Below are positions 5,440 through 12,344 of a stretch of DNA of 21,696 bases, one piece after another. The notes under the pieces are model-generated. The model saw nothing but the letters and a program-made list of their open reading frames with translations, searched no databases and had not been told where the DNA came from. How positions within the stretch are numbered: the stretch's first letter is position 1; each line of letters opens with the position of its first letter. Origin of the DNA: a virus; IMG/VR virus record IMGVR_UViG_3300030520_000117, positions 1 to 21,696 of that record; one strand, given 5' to 3'. A program made the translations under genes and the position numbers.

Positions 5440-5467
5440 GACATATTATTAGGTCAAACCTAATAAT
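5438..5467 (+). promoter_or_regulatory. Rightward early promoter (PR-like)
   Basis: A perfect TTGACA -35 (5438-5443) is followed after 18 bases by AATAAT (5462-5467), or after 17 by TAATAA. The start point would fall near 5474, so the Cro-like mRNA would have almost no leader before its ATG at 5477. The strongest operator overlaps the spacer and the -10. Confidence 0.8.
5445..5467. promoter_or_regulatory. Operator OR1: 9-base half-site perfect palindrome
   Basis: ATTATTAGG (5445-5453), TCAAA, CCTAATAAT (5459-5467) is a perfect palindrome with nine-base arms, centred on 5456. It is the best of the five operator copies and lies between the -35 and the end of the -10 of the rightward promoter, so occupancy should shut off the Cro-replication operon. 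Confidence 0.88.
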
Positions 5468-5476
5468 AGGGTCACT

Positions 5477-5761
5477 ATGAATAACGAAGCCCTCGACAAA
5501 GCATGCGACGCGATGGGGAGCCAAGAGGCGCTTGCAAAGGCGCTGTACATCCGTTCGCCGTCTATCTCTGAATGGCGCAAACGCAAGCGAGTGCCTGCAG
5601 GGCGTTGCCGCGACATAGAAAAGGTGACGGGCGGGCAGGTAACACGCCATGACCTTCGCCCGGATCTCTACGGCGAGCAGGTAACGCGCCATGACCTTCG
5701 CCTGGATCTCCACAACGAGGTATCCAGCGACGCAGAAGCGTTGGAGCAGCAAGCGGCTTGA
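5477..5761 (+). CDS. Cro-like (YdaS-type) regulator with duplicated C-terminus
   Basis: This is a 94-residue DNA-binding protein. Residues 1-60 match the YdaS/Cro phage regulator pattern: a helix (EALDKACDAMG), the HTH SQEALAKALYIRSPSISEWRKRKRVP, and RCRDIEKVTGGQVTRHDLRPDLY. Family members normally end soon after one VTR(Y/H)DLRPD signature. Here the signature is repeated as GEQVTRHDLRLDLH, encoded by a 42-bp tandem duplication. As the first gene of the rightward operon, divergent from the repressor, it should act as Cro or as an anti-repressor. With the predicted start of transcription only about three bases upstream, it may be translated as a leaderless mRNA. AGGG at 5468-5471 would help only if transcription begins earlier. 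Confidence 0.9.
   Translation: MNNEALDKACDAMGSQEALAKALYIRSPSISEWRKRKRVPAGRCRDIEKVTGGQVTRHDLRPDLYGEQVTRHDLRLDLHNEVSSDAEALEQQAA
5636..5719 (+). repeat. 42-bp in-frame tandem duplication inside the Cro-like gene
   Basis: Unit 1 is 5636-5677 and unit 2 is 5678-5719, 37 of 42 bases identical. The unit is exactly 14 codons, so the frame is kept. Of the five differences, one is silent (ACA/ACG) and the others change Pro to Leu, Tyr to His and Gly to Asn. Confidence 0.93.
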
Positions 5762-5772
5762 TGTGTAAGGCA

Positions 5773-5801
5773 CGTCGCCCAAGGTAGGGCGGCGTTTTTT
5801 T
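5773..5801 (+). terminator. Rho-independent terminator after the Cro-like gene (tR1-like)
   Basis: CGTCGCCC (5773-5780) and GGGCGGCG (5787-5794) form an eight-pair stem with one G-T, a six-base loop, and a run of seven T. It stands between the Cro-like gene and the replication genes, as tR1 does in lambda. Expression of the genes beyond would need readthrough, antitermination or another promoter. Confidence 0.88.
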
Positions 5802-5843
5802 GGACTGTTCATCTGATGGTTCTCCCTCGCTGAGGTAATGGAT

Positions 5844-6032
5844 ATGTACGACGACCCAACCCACATCCGCGACCGTGAAATAAAGGTCCGACTCAATGAC
5901 GACGAGCTGGCGCTGGTGGAAGCCGCTGCCCGTTACAACCACCGCCAGCGCGCGGCCTTCATTCGTGAAGTGCTGATGAGCTGCATTGCGGGAATCGAGC
6001 AAAAGGTTAGCGACCAGACACAGGCCGCCTGA
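5844..6032 (+). CDS. Ribbon-helix-helix DNA-binding protein
   Basis: The product is 62 residues with the Arc/CopG pattern: a short beta strand (REIKVRL), helix 1 (NDDELALVEAAARY) and helix 2 (QRAAFIREVLMSCIAGIE). Such proteins bind DNA as dimers through the paired strand and commonly regulate phage or plasmid genes. The ATG at 5844 sits eight bases after GAGG (5832-5835) and is preferred to the ATG at 5838, which is only two bases from it. It is the first gene beyond the terminator of the early right operon. Confidence 0.85.
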   Translation: MYDDPTHIRDREIKVRLNDDELALVEAAARYNHRQRAAFIREVLMSCIAGIEQKVSDQTQAA

Positions 6033-6063
6033 AGGCCCTTATGCGGGGCCTCAAGGAGGGCTT

Positions 6064-6273
6064 GTGCCAGATGTAGGAATCGCCTTGACCACGGCAGAGC
6101 ACCGCCGGCTTGAACGTATCGCGTTAGCCCAGGGCGTCACCGTGGAGCAGCTTGCGGAACAGCTGACCAAGGAATGGCTGGCAAAGAAGTTCGGACGCCC
6201 GGCCATACCGGGCAAGGTCTTACAGATGCGGCCAGCGGTCGCGAAAAGGGAAATGCAACGTGGACGTGATTGA
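6064..6273 (+). CDS. Small phage regulator-like protein
   Basis: This 69-residue protein starts at GTG 6064, four bases after a perfect AGGAGG (6054-6059). The open frame begins earlier at 5986, but that part only shadows the upstream gene. The sequence begins with a segment like a ribbon-helix-helix or short helical DNA-binding fold (VGIALTTAEHRRLERIALAQGVTVEQLAEQLTKEWLAKKF) and ends in a basic tail. This is similar in pattern to CopG-type small proteins. It overlaps the following zinc-finger gene by 14 bases, indicating translational coupling. Confidence 0.78.
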   Translation: MPDVGIALTTAEHRRLERIALAQGVTVEQLAEQLTKEWLAKKFGRPAIPGKVLQMRPAVAKREMQRGRD

Positions 6274-6481
6274 TGTGGCACAGCGACGACAGGCGGAAGA
6301 AATCGAGTACGTGCTGGCAGCTCGGCGCACGCCGCCGCGAGGCTTGACGCATTGCGAGCACGGTGACTGCGGCGAAGCGATCAGCGACCAGCGGCAACAG
6401 ATGGGCGCGCGGCTGTGTATCGACTGCGCGACGGTGCACGAACAGGAGGCGCGACGGTGGGCACCGCGCGCGTACGGTTAA
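6260..6481 (+). CDS. TraR/DksA-family zinc finger protein
   Basis: This is a 73-residue protein with four cysteines in the TraR/DksA C4 zinc-finger order: C32-x4-C37 in THCEHGDCGEAI and C53-x2-C56 in ARLCIDCATVHEQEAR. The pattern and length fit small phage TraR-like proteins. These enter the RNA polymerase secondary channel and change promoter choice. The start is GTG 6260, with AAGGG nine bases upstream. It lies in the chain of overlapping small genes before the primase, which fits an early regulator of host or phage transcription. Confidence 0.9.
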   Translation: MDVIDVAQRRQAEEIEYVLAARRTPPRGLTHCEHGDCGEAISDQRQQMGARLCIDCATVHEQEARRWAPRAYG

Positions 6482-6654
6482 AGCCATGCCCGCTCAAACC
6501 ATCGGAGCGCGCAGCGATGCGCGCCGCAGTGAATCAGATTACCCAAGCGCTCACGCATGGCGTGACGCCGGAACAACTAGCGCAGGCGCATACCGAGCTG
6601 CAGGCGCTGAATGCGCCACGCCAGCCGCAACTGCCGCTAAAGGGGAGGCCGTGA
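6457..6654 (+). CDS. Hypothetical early protein (65 aa)
   Basis: The start is GTG 6457, seven bases after AGGAGG (6444-6449), which lies inside the upstream gene. The 65-residue protein is basic at the N-terminus and then a helix-rich segment (SERAAMRAAVNQITQALTHGVTPEQLAQAHTELQAL). The family is not recognised. It overlaps both neighbours (25 bases at the start, four at the end, GTGA), so it is one link of a tightly coupled early operon. Confidence 0.75.
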   Translation: MGTARVRLKPCPLKPSERAAMRAAVNQITQALTHGVTPEQLAQAHTELQALNAPRQPQLPLKGRP

Positions 6655-6962
6655 GCGACGGCTGGATGTCGCCGGTGCCCAAGCGCATGGGCGGGCAGGT
6701 GCGCGTCTGGCGACCGGGCCGCTCGCTGCACGCCATCGCAGATATCGTATCGACACGTGCATGGACTGGCCGCGGCGTGCGTGTTTTCCATTGGCCGGAT
6801 GGCACATGGGCCATCGTCGCCGTCGACACGACGGCCGACATACGCATGGTGCGTGAGTGTGCTGCATTCCTGTTTGCCACTTATGCACGGGGTGCGCTGT
6901 TTACTCGCGTGCTGACGGAGCTGCGTTGGGCGGATAGGGAAGCCGAGGCCATGCGCGCATGA
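6651..6962 (+). CDS. Hypothetical early protein upstream of primase (103 aa)
   Basis: The start is GTG 6651, preceded by GGGGAGG (6642-6648), and overlapping the previous stop by four bases (GTGA). The 103-residue product is rich in Trp and Arg in its first half (GGQVRVWRPGRSLHAIADIVSTRAWTGRGVRVFHWPDGTWAIVAV), which suggests a small beta-rich fold. It ends in a helix (RECAAFLFATYARGALFTRVL). I do not recognise the family. It overlaps the primase start, so it is probably a replication accessory gene, but this is by position only. Confidence 0.75.
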   Translation: MSDGWMSPVPKRMGGQVRVWRPGRSLHAIADIVSTRAWTGRGVRVFHWPDGTWAIVAVDTTADIRMVRECAAFLFATYARGALFTRVLTELRWADREAEAMRA

Positions 6963-8008
6963 TCAATATCGAGTCACTGCTGGCCAGAGTTGATCTAGTA
7001 GATATCGTCGAGCGTTTCGGCGTTGATCTGAAACGGCAAGGTAGCGACGGCGAATACAGCGGGCTCTGCCCATTCCACAGCGAGCGCTCGCCCAGCTTCA
7101 CGGTGGCGCCCGACAAGGGTTTCGTGCACTGCTTTGGCTGCGGCGAACATTACAACGCCATCGGCTTTGTGATGCGCATGGAGCGCTGCGACTTCGTGAC
7201 CGCCTGCCACAAGCTGGGCGGTCACGACATGGGGATACAGGCCAAGCAGGCCGTGCGTTCTGCACCGCGTCGTCGCGAAGCGCCGGCCGAAGGCGTGTGG
7301 GTGCCGATTTGCCCGGTACCGGATGACGCGCCACGCTGGTTGCCTGGCGTGAAGGGGCGCGTGTGGAACATTAAGCGCGGGCGTTGGTGGGAAGGCCTGG
7401 CGCCGTCTCGCGCCGATGCCTATCTCGATCCTGACGGCGCCCTGTTGGGCTATGTGCTGCGGGTGGATATGGGCGATGACGACAAGATCACGCCGGTGGT
7501 CACGTGGTGCATCGGTCCTCATGGACAGGCGCAATGGTGCCTGCAGACGTTCCCTGATCCGCGTCCGCTGTTCGGGCTCGATCAGTTAGCGGCAAAGCCA
7601 AGTGCACCAGTGTTGATAGTCGAGGGCGAAAAGTGCGCGGCGATCGGTGCTGGCGCACTGCCCATGTATGGGGTATCGACTTGGGTGGGTGGCAGTCACG
7701 GCGTGAAGCATGCCGACTGGTCGCCATTGGAAGGGCGTGATGTGGTGCTTTGGCCGGATGCTATCGACGGCATTGGCGCGATGCTGGGCTACATCGATGG
7801 CAGCGGCTTGTTGCATGAAGGCGTTGCGCAGCTGGCTTATCGAGCCGGATGCGCCAGCCTGCGCGTGGTCGATGTAGCTGGAATGCCAAAGGGCTGGGAT
7901 ATCGCCGATGCGCTGGCAGACGGCTGGACGGCTAAACAATTGGCCACATGGGCGCGATCGCGCGTGCGGATGGTGGAAGTGGAACAGTCGCAGCGGGTGG
8001 CCAAATGA
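6959..8008 (+). CDS. DNA primase (CHC2 zinc finger plus Toprim)
   Basis: This is a 349-residue primase. The N-terminus carries the CHC2 zinc site: C37, H40 (CPFH), C58 and C61 (CFGCG), with flanking FHSERSPSFTVAPDKGFVHCFGCG. A Toprim region follows at about 215-300. The catalytic Glu lies in VEGEK (E222 or E224), and VVLWPDAID contains the acidic residues D267 and D270. The usual spacing is DxD, so DxxD is slightly unusual. It should synthesise RNA primers for phage replication. It starts inside the previous gene and overlaps the helicase gene by an ATGA (8005-8008), which indicates coupled synthesis. Confidence 0.92.
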   Translation: MINIESLLARVDLVDIVERFGVDLKRQGSDGEYSGLCPFHSERSPSFTVAPDKGFVHCFGCGEHYNAIGFVMRMERCDFVTACHKLGGHDMGIQAKQAVRSAPRRREAPAEGVWVPICPVPDDAPRWLPGVKGRVWNIKRGRWWEGLAPSRADAYLDPDGALLGYVLRVDMGDDDKITPVVTWCIGPHGQAQWCLQTFPDPRPLFGLDQLAAKPSAPVLIVEGEKCAAIGAGALPMYGVSTWVGGSHGVKHADWSPLEGRDVVLWPDAIDGIGAMLGYIDGSGLLHEGVAQLAYRAGCASLRVVDVAGMPKGWDIADALADGWTAKQLATWARSRVRMVEVEQSQRVAK

Positions 8009-9390
8009 GCGCCCCGTCAAAGGTAGTGGTGCAGATTGGTCAGCGCCAGAAGAAAGGCAACGGTAGTGGTGGTCGCGGTGGATCAGGTGGTGGTGGGCAT
8101 AGCGTACCTGGTGAGTGGTCGAGCGATCTGACACGCACGCAAGCCGGCAAGCCAGAATCGACCACGCACAACACGCTGCTGGTGATGGATAACGACCCCG
8201 CGCTCGATGGCCTGTTCAGCCTGGATGAGTTCGCCAACAAGGTGCGGTTAATGCGCGACGCATGCTGGGCGGGTGGTGAGCGCGATGAGTTCACCGATCA
8301 GGATGGTGTGGAGTTGGCCGGCTGGCTGGGAAGCCCGACGCGTTATCAGCTCAACGTGAAGAAAGACATGGTGATGGATTGCGTAGAGGCCATTGCCCGA
8401 CGGTACAAAGTGCATCCAGTGCGCGAGTATCTATCGCAGTTGCGCTGGGATGGTACGCCGCGCATCGGCACGATGTTTCCGCGTCTGTTCAAGGCCGAGG
8501 ACTGCAAGTATTCGGAGCAGGCGGCGTACTGTTTCATGGTGAGCGCCGTGGGTCGCATGCTCTGGGTTGATCCTGTGGTTCGCCACAACGGCGCACAAGT
8601 GGATTTCATGCTGGTGCTGGAGGGCAATCAGGGCATTCGCAAGACGTCCGCTGTGCGAGAGCTGTTTGGCGCGGAGTGGTATGCGGAGTCGATGGAGTCG
8701 CCCAGTAGCAAGGATTTCTATCAGAGCCTGCGTGGCCGGTGGTGCGTCGAGATTGGCGAAATGGACTCGTTCGGCAAGGCTGACGTGACCAAGGTCAAGC
8801 AGGCGATCACGTCGCGCTTCGATACCTATCGGCCGAGCTATGGCCGCGTCAGCCGGTCTTTCCGGCGCGAGTGCATTTTCGTCGGCACGACCAACGAAAA
8901 TGAATACCTGAAAGATCCGTCAGGTGGGCGGCGCTTCCTGCCGGTCAAGGTATTCGCCGTCGATATCCCCAACATCGTTGCAGAGCGCGATCAGCTGTGG
9001 GCTGAGGCGGTCGCGCTATTCCGCCAAGGTTATGCCTGGTGGCAGCTACCGGATGATGCGGTGGAGCAACAGGAGGATCGTTACGCTGAAGATAGCTGGC
9101 AGACCGTCATTCAAAAGTGGCTGGCCGGACGGGCGATGGACAGCAACTATCCGACACGCATTGCGCCAGCGGGTGATGGGCGGCCAATTGAATGGTGCAC
9201 AACCACTGAGCTACTGGGTTGGGCGTTAGGCATTGATGTAGGCAAGCACGACAAGCCGGCGCAGATGCGTGTCGCTGCCATCATGCGGCGGCTGAAGTGG
9301 TGGCACGATCGCGTCACCGTCAACGGCTACCGCGAGCGGCGATGGGTGCCATTGAGCCAGCCAGATGGGGATAGCCATGTTCCGTTCTGA
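8005..9390 (+). CDS. VapE/D5-type replicative helicase
   Basis: This is a 461-residue protein of the virulence-associated E family. A Gly/Ser-rich N-terminal linker (residues 18-36) leads to a domain of unknown detail, and then a P-loop ATPase. The Walker A is GNQGIRKT (207-214, with an Arg before the Lys, rather than the standard GK), the Walker B is CVEIGEMD (247-254), the sensor region is FVGTTNENEYL, and there is an Arg pair in GGRRFLPV that may be the arginine finger. The protein should act with the preceding primase in phage DNA replication. The ATG at 8005 overlaps the primase stop. The remaining upstream frame is a shadow. Confidence 0.92.
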   Translation: MSAPSKVVVQIGQRQKKGNGSGGRGGSGGGGHSVPGEWSSDLTRTQAGKPESTTHNTLLVMDNDPALDGLFSLDEFANKVRLMRDACWAGGERDEFTDQDGVELAGWLGSPTRYQLNVKKDMVMDCVEAIARRYKVHPVREYLSQLRWDGTPRIGTMFPRLFKAEDCKYSEQAAYCFMVSAVGRMLWVDPVVRHNGAQVDFMLVLEGNQGIRKTSAVRELFGAEWYAESMESPSSKDFYQSLRGRWCVEIGEMDSFGKADVTKVKQAITSRFDTYRPSYGRVSRSFRRECIFVGTTNENEYLKDPSGGRRFLPVKVFAVDIPNIVAERDQLWAEAVALFRQGYAWWQLPDDAVEQQEDRYAEDSWQTVIQKWLAGRAMDSNYPTRIAPAGDGRPIEWCTTTELLGWALGIDVGKHDKPAQMRVAAIMRRLKWWHDRVTVNGYRERRWVPLSQPDGDSHVPF

Positions 9391-9419
9391 CCCGCGATGG
9401 CGCTGCGATCTGCCTGCCA

Positions 9420-9589
9420 CTGCCCAACCTGCCCAACCTCTACCCGACCTCTGCCCAACCACTGCGGCGTTGCCCCGTATGGCATTGCCCAACCTACCCA
9501 ACCTTTTTGGGTTTCTCGCGTATATGTGCAAGCAGCAACCAGCAGCATCCATCTTATGTATGTGTCATCAGGTTGGGCAGGTTGGGCAG
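9420..9589. repeat. 20-bp perfect inverted repeat built of 9-bp units
   Basis: The left arm 9420-9439 (CTG followed by CCCAACCTG-type units) is the exact reverse complement of the right arm 9570-9589, 130 bases away. The arms are parts of tandem runs with about 9-bp period. Forward units occur at 9423, 9432, 9443 (one change), 9454, 9488 and 9497, and reverse units at 9570, 9579 and 9588. Confidence 0.85.
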
Positions 9590-9625
9590 GTTGGGTTAGG
9601 CCAGTTGCACCAATGGATTCGAGTG

Positions 9626-9660
9626 CCCAACCTCAAGCGGGAGGGGTTGGGCAGGTCGGG
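9626..9660. repeat. Further CCCAACCT units in both orientations
   Basis: A single forward unit CCCAACCT lies at 9626-9633. Reverse units follow at 9645-9651 (GGTTGGG) and 9653-9660 (AGGTCGGG, one change). They extend the same repeat family as the inverted repeat to the left. Confidence 0.8.
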
Positions 9661-9740
9661 CAGCCGTGCGAGTTCAAAGGTACTCCCCAGCCGTTCGGGT
9701 TGCGGGTTGCACGGCCGCGAAAACGCGGTGGTGGGAGGGT

Positions 9741-9792
9741 TTGAACTTTGGTTCAACAGGGGCACTCCCGGTTCACTGACCCGGTTCACTGA
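9741..9792. repeat. GGTTCA repeats and palindrome just upstream of the small terminase
   Basis: TTGAAC (9741-9746) and GTTCAA (9751-9756) form a palindrome with a four-base gap. Then CCGGTTCACTGA occurs twice, at 9768-9779 and 9781-9792, spaced by 13 bp. The core GGTTCA appears three times within 40 bp, ending nine bases before the small-terminase ATG. In lambda this position holds the cosB sites bound by the small terminase. Confidence 0.75.
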
Positions 9793-9801
9793 GGTTGCGG
9801 C

Positions 9802-10359
9802 ATGACGGAATTGAGCCAGAGCGAATATGCGGTGGCGCGCGGTTGGTCGGCTGCTTACGTGACGAAGCTCAAGCGACAGGGTCGATTGGTCATCACTGGA
9901 ACTGGCAAGGTGAACGTGGAAGCCACCGACCGGCTGATCGCCGCCACGCGCGATCCTGCACGCGGCGGCGATCGTCGCCAATCGGAAGGCGAGGGTGCTG
10001 ACATAGCGGCCGAGACCCACGCTAGCGCGAGCCGCGGCAAGGAGCCTATCGAATCGGGGGCGTACAAAGATGCAGCGACGCGTGAGCGCCTCGCCAAGGC
10101 GCGTCTGGCAGAACTGGAGCTGGCTGAGAAGGTCGGCCAGTTGGTCCGCCGTGCTGAGGTAGAAACCGCGATCTTCGGGCTGGCGCGACAGGCGATGGAG
10201 GCGCTCGACGCATTGCCTGACCGGCTGGCCTCGCAATGCGCTGCAGAGCCAGATGTGGATCGTGTGCATGCGTTGCTCACGAAGCATGTGAGGAAGATCG
10301 CGAAGGAAATGGCCCAGGCGATGCCATCGACGCCGACCGCTGAGCAGGAGGCCGCGTGA
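9802..10359 (+). CDS. Terminase small subunit (Nu1-like)
   Basis: This is a 185-residue protein. The N-terminal winged helix-turn-helix (LSQSEYAVARGWSAAYVTKLKRQGRLVITGTGKVNVEATDRL) has the layout of gpNu1-type DNA-recognition subunits. A Gly/Ser-rich linker (about 50-90) is followed by a long helical dimerisation region (AATRERLAKARLAELELAEKVGQLV). A C-terminal helix would contact the large subunit. It recognises the phage packaging site, which fits the repeats directly upstream. GAGG (9791-9794) lies seven bases before the ATG. It overlaps the large-subunit gene. Confidence 0.88.
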   Translation: MTELSQSEYAVARGWSAAYVTKLKRQGRLVITGTGKVNVEATDRLIAATRDPARGGDRRQSEGEGADIAAETHASASRGKEPIESGAYKDAATRERLAKARLAELELAEKVGQLVRRAEVETAIFGLARQAMEALDALPDRLASQCAAEPDVDRVHALLTKHVRKIAKEMAQAMPSTPTAEQEAA

Positions 10360-12344
10360 TGTTTGATGCGCATCCGCTCGACGTGGTGCTTACCGACGGC
10401 AACGAGATCGTCTGTGGAAGCTGGAGCCGCGGCTGGACCATGCCCGAACCCATCACGCTGAGTGATTGGGCAGACCGCTACCGCAAGCTGCCGAAGGAAG
10501 GCTCCAGCGAAGCCGGCGACTGGTACACCAGCCGCATGCCGTTCCTGCGCGAGATCATGGATTGCTTGCATCGCGAATCCAGAGTGCGCGAAATCACTCT
10601 CAAGAAATCCACGCAGGTCGGCGGTACCGAGGTTGGCATCAACTGGCTCGGCTACATCATCGAGCACGCGCCGGCACCGGTCATGTACGTGTTACCCACC
10701 ATCGACATCGCGCGCAAGTTCAGCGAGCAACGCCTTACTCCAGCTATCAACCTCATGCCGGTGTTGCAGGAGCGCATTCCGCCCGCACGCAGTCGCGATG
10801 GTGGCAATACCACGCTGATGAAGCGGTTCCCCGGCGGTGTGCTGGTGCTGAGCGGAGCCAATAGCTCGGCGTCACTGGCTTCAATGCCGATGATGTATTT
10901 GATCCTTGATGAGCTCTCGAAATACCCGACCAATCTGGATGACCAAGGCGGCGCCGAACAGCAAGCCCTGGCCCGTACATCGTCATTTACCCGCCGGAAA
11001 ATCCTGCGCATCAGCTCATGCACCATCAAAGATGCGTGCGCCATCAGCACGGCCTTCGATGCGGGCGATCAGAGCTATCTGTATTTGCCATGCCCGCATT
11101 GCGCGCACAAGCAAGTGCTGGTGATCGACCAGCTCACCGACGATGGCCAGTTCGTGTGTATCCATTGCGGCAAGCTCGTCGAGGAGCATCACAAAACCCG
11201 CATGCTGGAAGCGGGCGAATGGATCGCAAAGCACCCCGAGCGCAGTCACTTCCATCGCAGCTTCGCGATCTGGTCAGCTTTTGCTGCTGTCGGCCTGGGC
11301 TATACCTGGCGCGAAATTGCGGCCATGCGCGTGGAGACTCGGAAAGATCCCGCGAAAGAGGTGGTCTTCGTCAACACCATTCTCGGCGAAGCCTACGAAG
11401 GTGCCAGCCAGAAGGTCGAGGCCAATGACGCGCAGCAACGCGCGGCGAAGTGGTTGCGCCGCACGGTGCCACGTGGCGGCTTTATCCTTACGGCTGGCGT
11501 CGATGTGCAGGTCAATCGCTTCGCCGTGATCACCATTGCGTGGGGTCGCAATGAGCAGGCGTTCGTGGTCGATTATGTCGAACTACCCGCTGATCCGACG
11601 CGCAAGGAAGATTGGGACATCCTATGGGACTTCCTCGCCGAGCCTGTGATCAACGCGGCCGGCATCACCCTGCACATCAGCGCTGTCGCCGTCGACTCGG
11701 GCAACTGGACGCAGGAGGTCTACAACGCCGTGCGCCCTAGGCAGTCGCAGGGTGTCATGGCCATCAAGGGCAGCAAGGATGCCGCGCGTCCCATCATCGG
11801 CCGCGCCAGCAAGCAGGAGGTCGACAAGAGCGGACGCATTCAGCGCAGGGGCGTCAATCTGTGGATCATCGGTGTCAATTCGGCCAAGACCACGCTCATG
11901 CAGCGGTTGCTTGGTGATACCGATCGCGAGGAAGAAAATCGCCTGATTCATTTTCCAGCCGATCTGCCCGATGACTTCTACACCATGCTCACGGCCGAAC
12001 GTTTCGACTTAACCGCCAAGCGTTGGCTCAAGAAACAAGGAGCCCGCAATGAAGCGCTGGATACGTTCGTCTATGCCTACGCAGCAGCGCTCAGCCCGAG
12101 TGTGCGCATCCACGTCAAACGCGAGGCGGACTGGGCCGCGCTGGAGGCCAAGCTGGAACCGCCTACTGATGACCTGTTCACTGCACCTGTGGGGCGCGAA
12201 GAAAAAAAGGGGCCTGATAAGGGACTGCAAATAGACGTCCAGACGTCCGCAGTTCCACGTGAAACGGCTGACCGATCAGCATCTTCACCAGCGCCACGCA
12301 CTAATAACCCCTTTGCATCTTCCGACTGGTTGGACCGCCGATGA
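10359..12344 (+). CDS. Terminase large subunit (lambda gpA family)
   Basis: This is a 661-residue packaging motor and nuclease. The ATPase domain has the deviant Walker A KSTQVGGTE (about residues 83-91) and the Walker B LILDEL (about 182-187). A four-cysteine zinc ribbon, CPHC...CIHC (about 245-270), follows. The nuclease half has conserved acidic residues in AGVDVQ, AVDSGN and the C-terminal EALDTFVYAYAA. The gpA family cuts at cos sites, which implies cos packaging. The start is ATG 10359, seven bases after AGGAGG (10346-10351); a GTG at 10356 is one codon upstream. It overlaps the small subunit stop (TGATG) and the following gene (ATGA). Confidence 0.95.
   Translation: MFDAHPLDVVLTDGNEIVCGSWSRGWTMPEPITLSDWADRYRKLPKEGSSEAGDWYTSRMPFLREIMDCLHRESRVREITLKKSTQVGGTEVGINWLGYIIEHAPAPVMYVLPTIDIARKFSEQRLTPAINLMPVLQERIPPARSRDGGNTTLMKRFPGGVLVLSGANSSASLASMPMMYLILDELSKYPTNLDDQGGAEQQALARTSSFTRRKILRISSCTIKDACAISTAFDAGDQSYLYLPCPHCAHKQVLVIDQLTDDGQFVCIHCGKLVEEHHKTRMLEAGEWIAKHPERSHFHRSFAIWSAFAAVGLGYTWREIAAMRVETRKDPAKEVVFVNTILGEAYEGASQKVEANDAQQRAAKWLRRTVPRGGFILTAGVDVQVNRFAVITIAWGRNEQAFVVDYVELPADPTRKEDWDILWDFLAEPVINAAGITLHISAVAVDSGNWTQEVYNAVRPRQSQGVMAIKGSKDAARPIIGRASKQEVDKSGRIQRRGVNLWIIGVNSAKTTLMQRLLGDTDREEENRLIHFPADLPDDFYTMLTAERFDLTAKRWLKKQGARNEALDTFVYAYAAALSPSVRIHVKREADWAALEAKLEPPTDDLFTAPVGREEKKGPDKGLQIDVQTSAVPRETADRSASSPAPRTNNPFASSDWLDRR

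Larger units (their letters stand above)
9391..9801. other. 410-bp non-coding repeat-rich region (candidate cos site or origin)
   Basis: No convincing gene lies here; the short frames encode only repeat-derived Pro/Thr or Gly/Gln runs. The region holds about twelve copies of an octamer, CCCAACCT or its complement, in both orientations (9423-9660), and then a palindrome and direct repeats next to the terminase gene (9741-9792). Between a replication helicase and the small terminase it could hold cos, the origin, or both. Confidence 0.6.

Noticed and set aside
5402-6002. Leftward frames across the Cro-like gene and operators
   Set aside because: They cross the OR operators and the terminator and have no ribosome site; shadow frames.
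9420-9660. Possible CRISPR-like array
   Set aside because: The units are only about 8-9 bp, occur in both orientations and at irregular distances, and there are no spacers of constant length.
9397-9744. Open frames encoding CPTCPT, VGQVGQ or similar runs
   Set aside because: The residues come from reading the CCCAACCT repeats; there is no ribosome site and no conserved domain. The stretch is better taken as non-coding.
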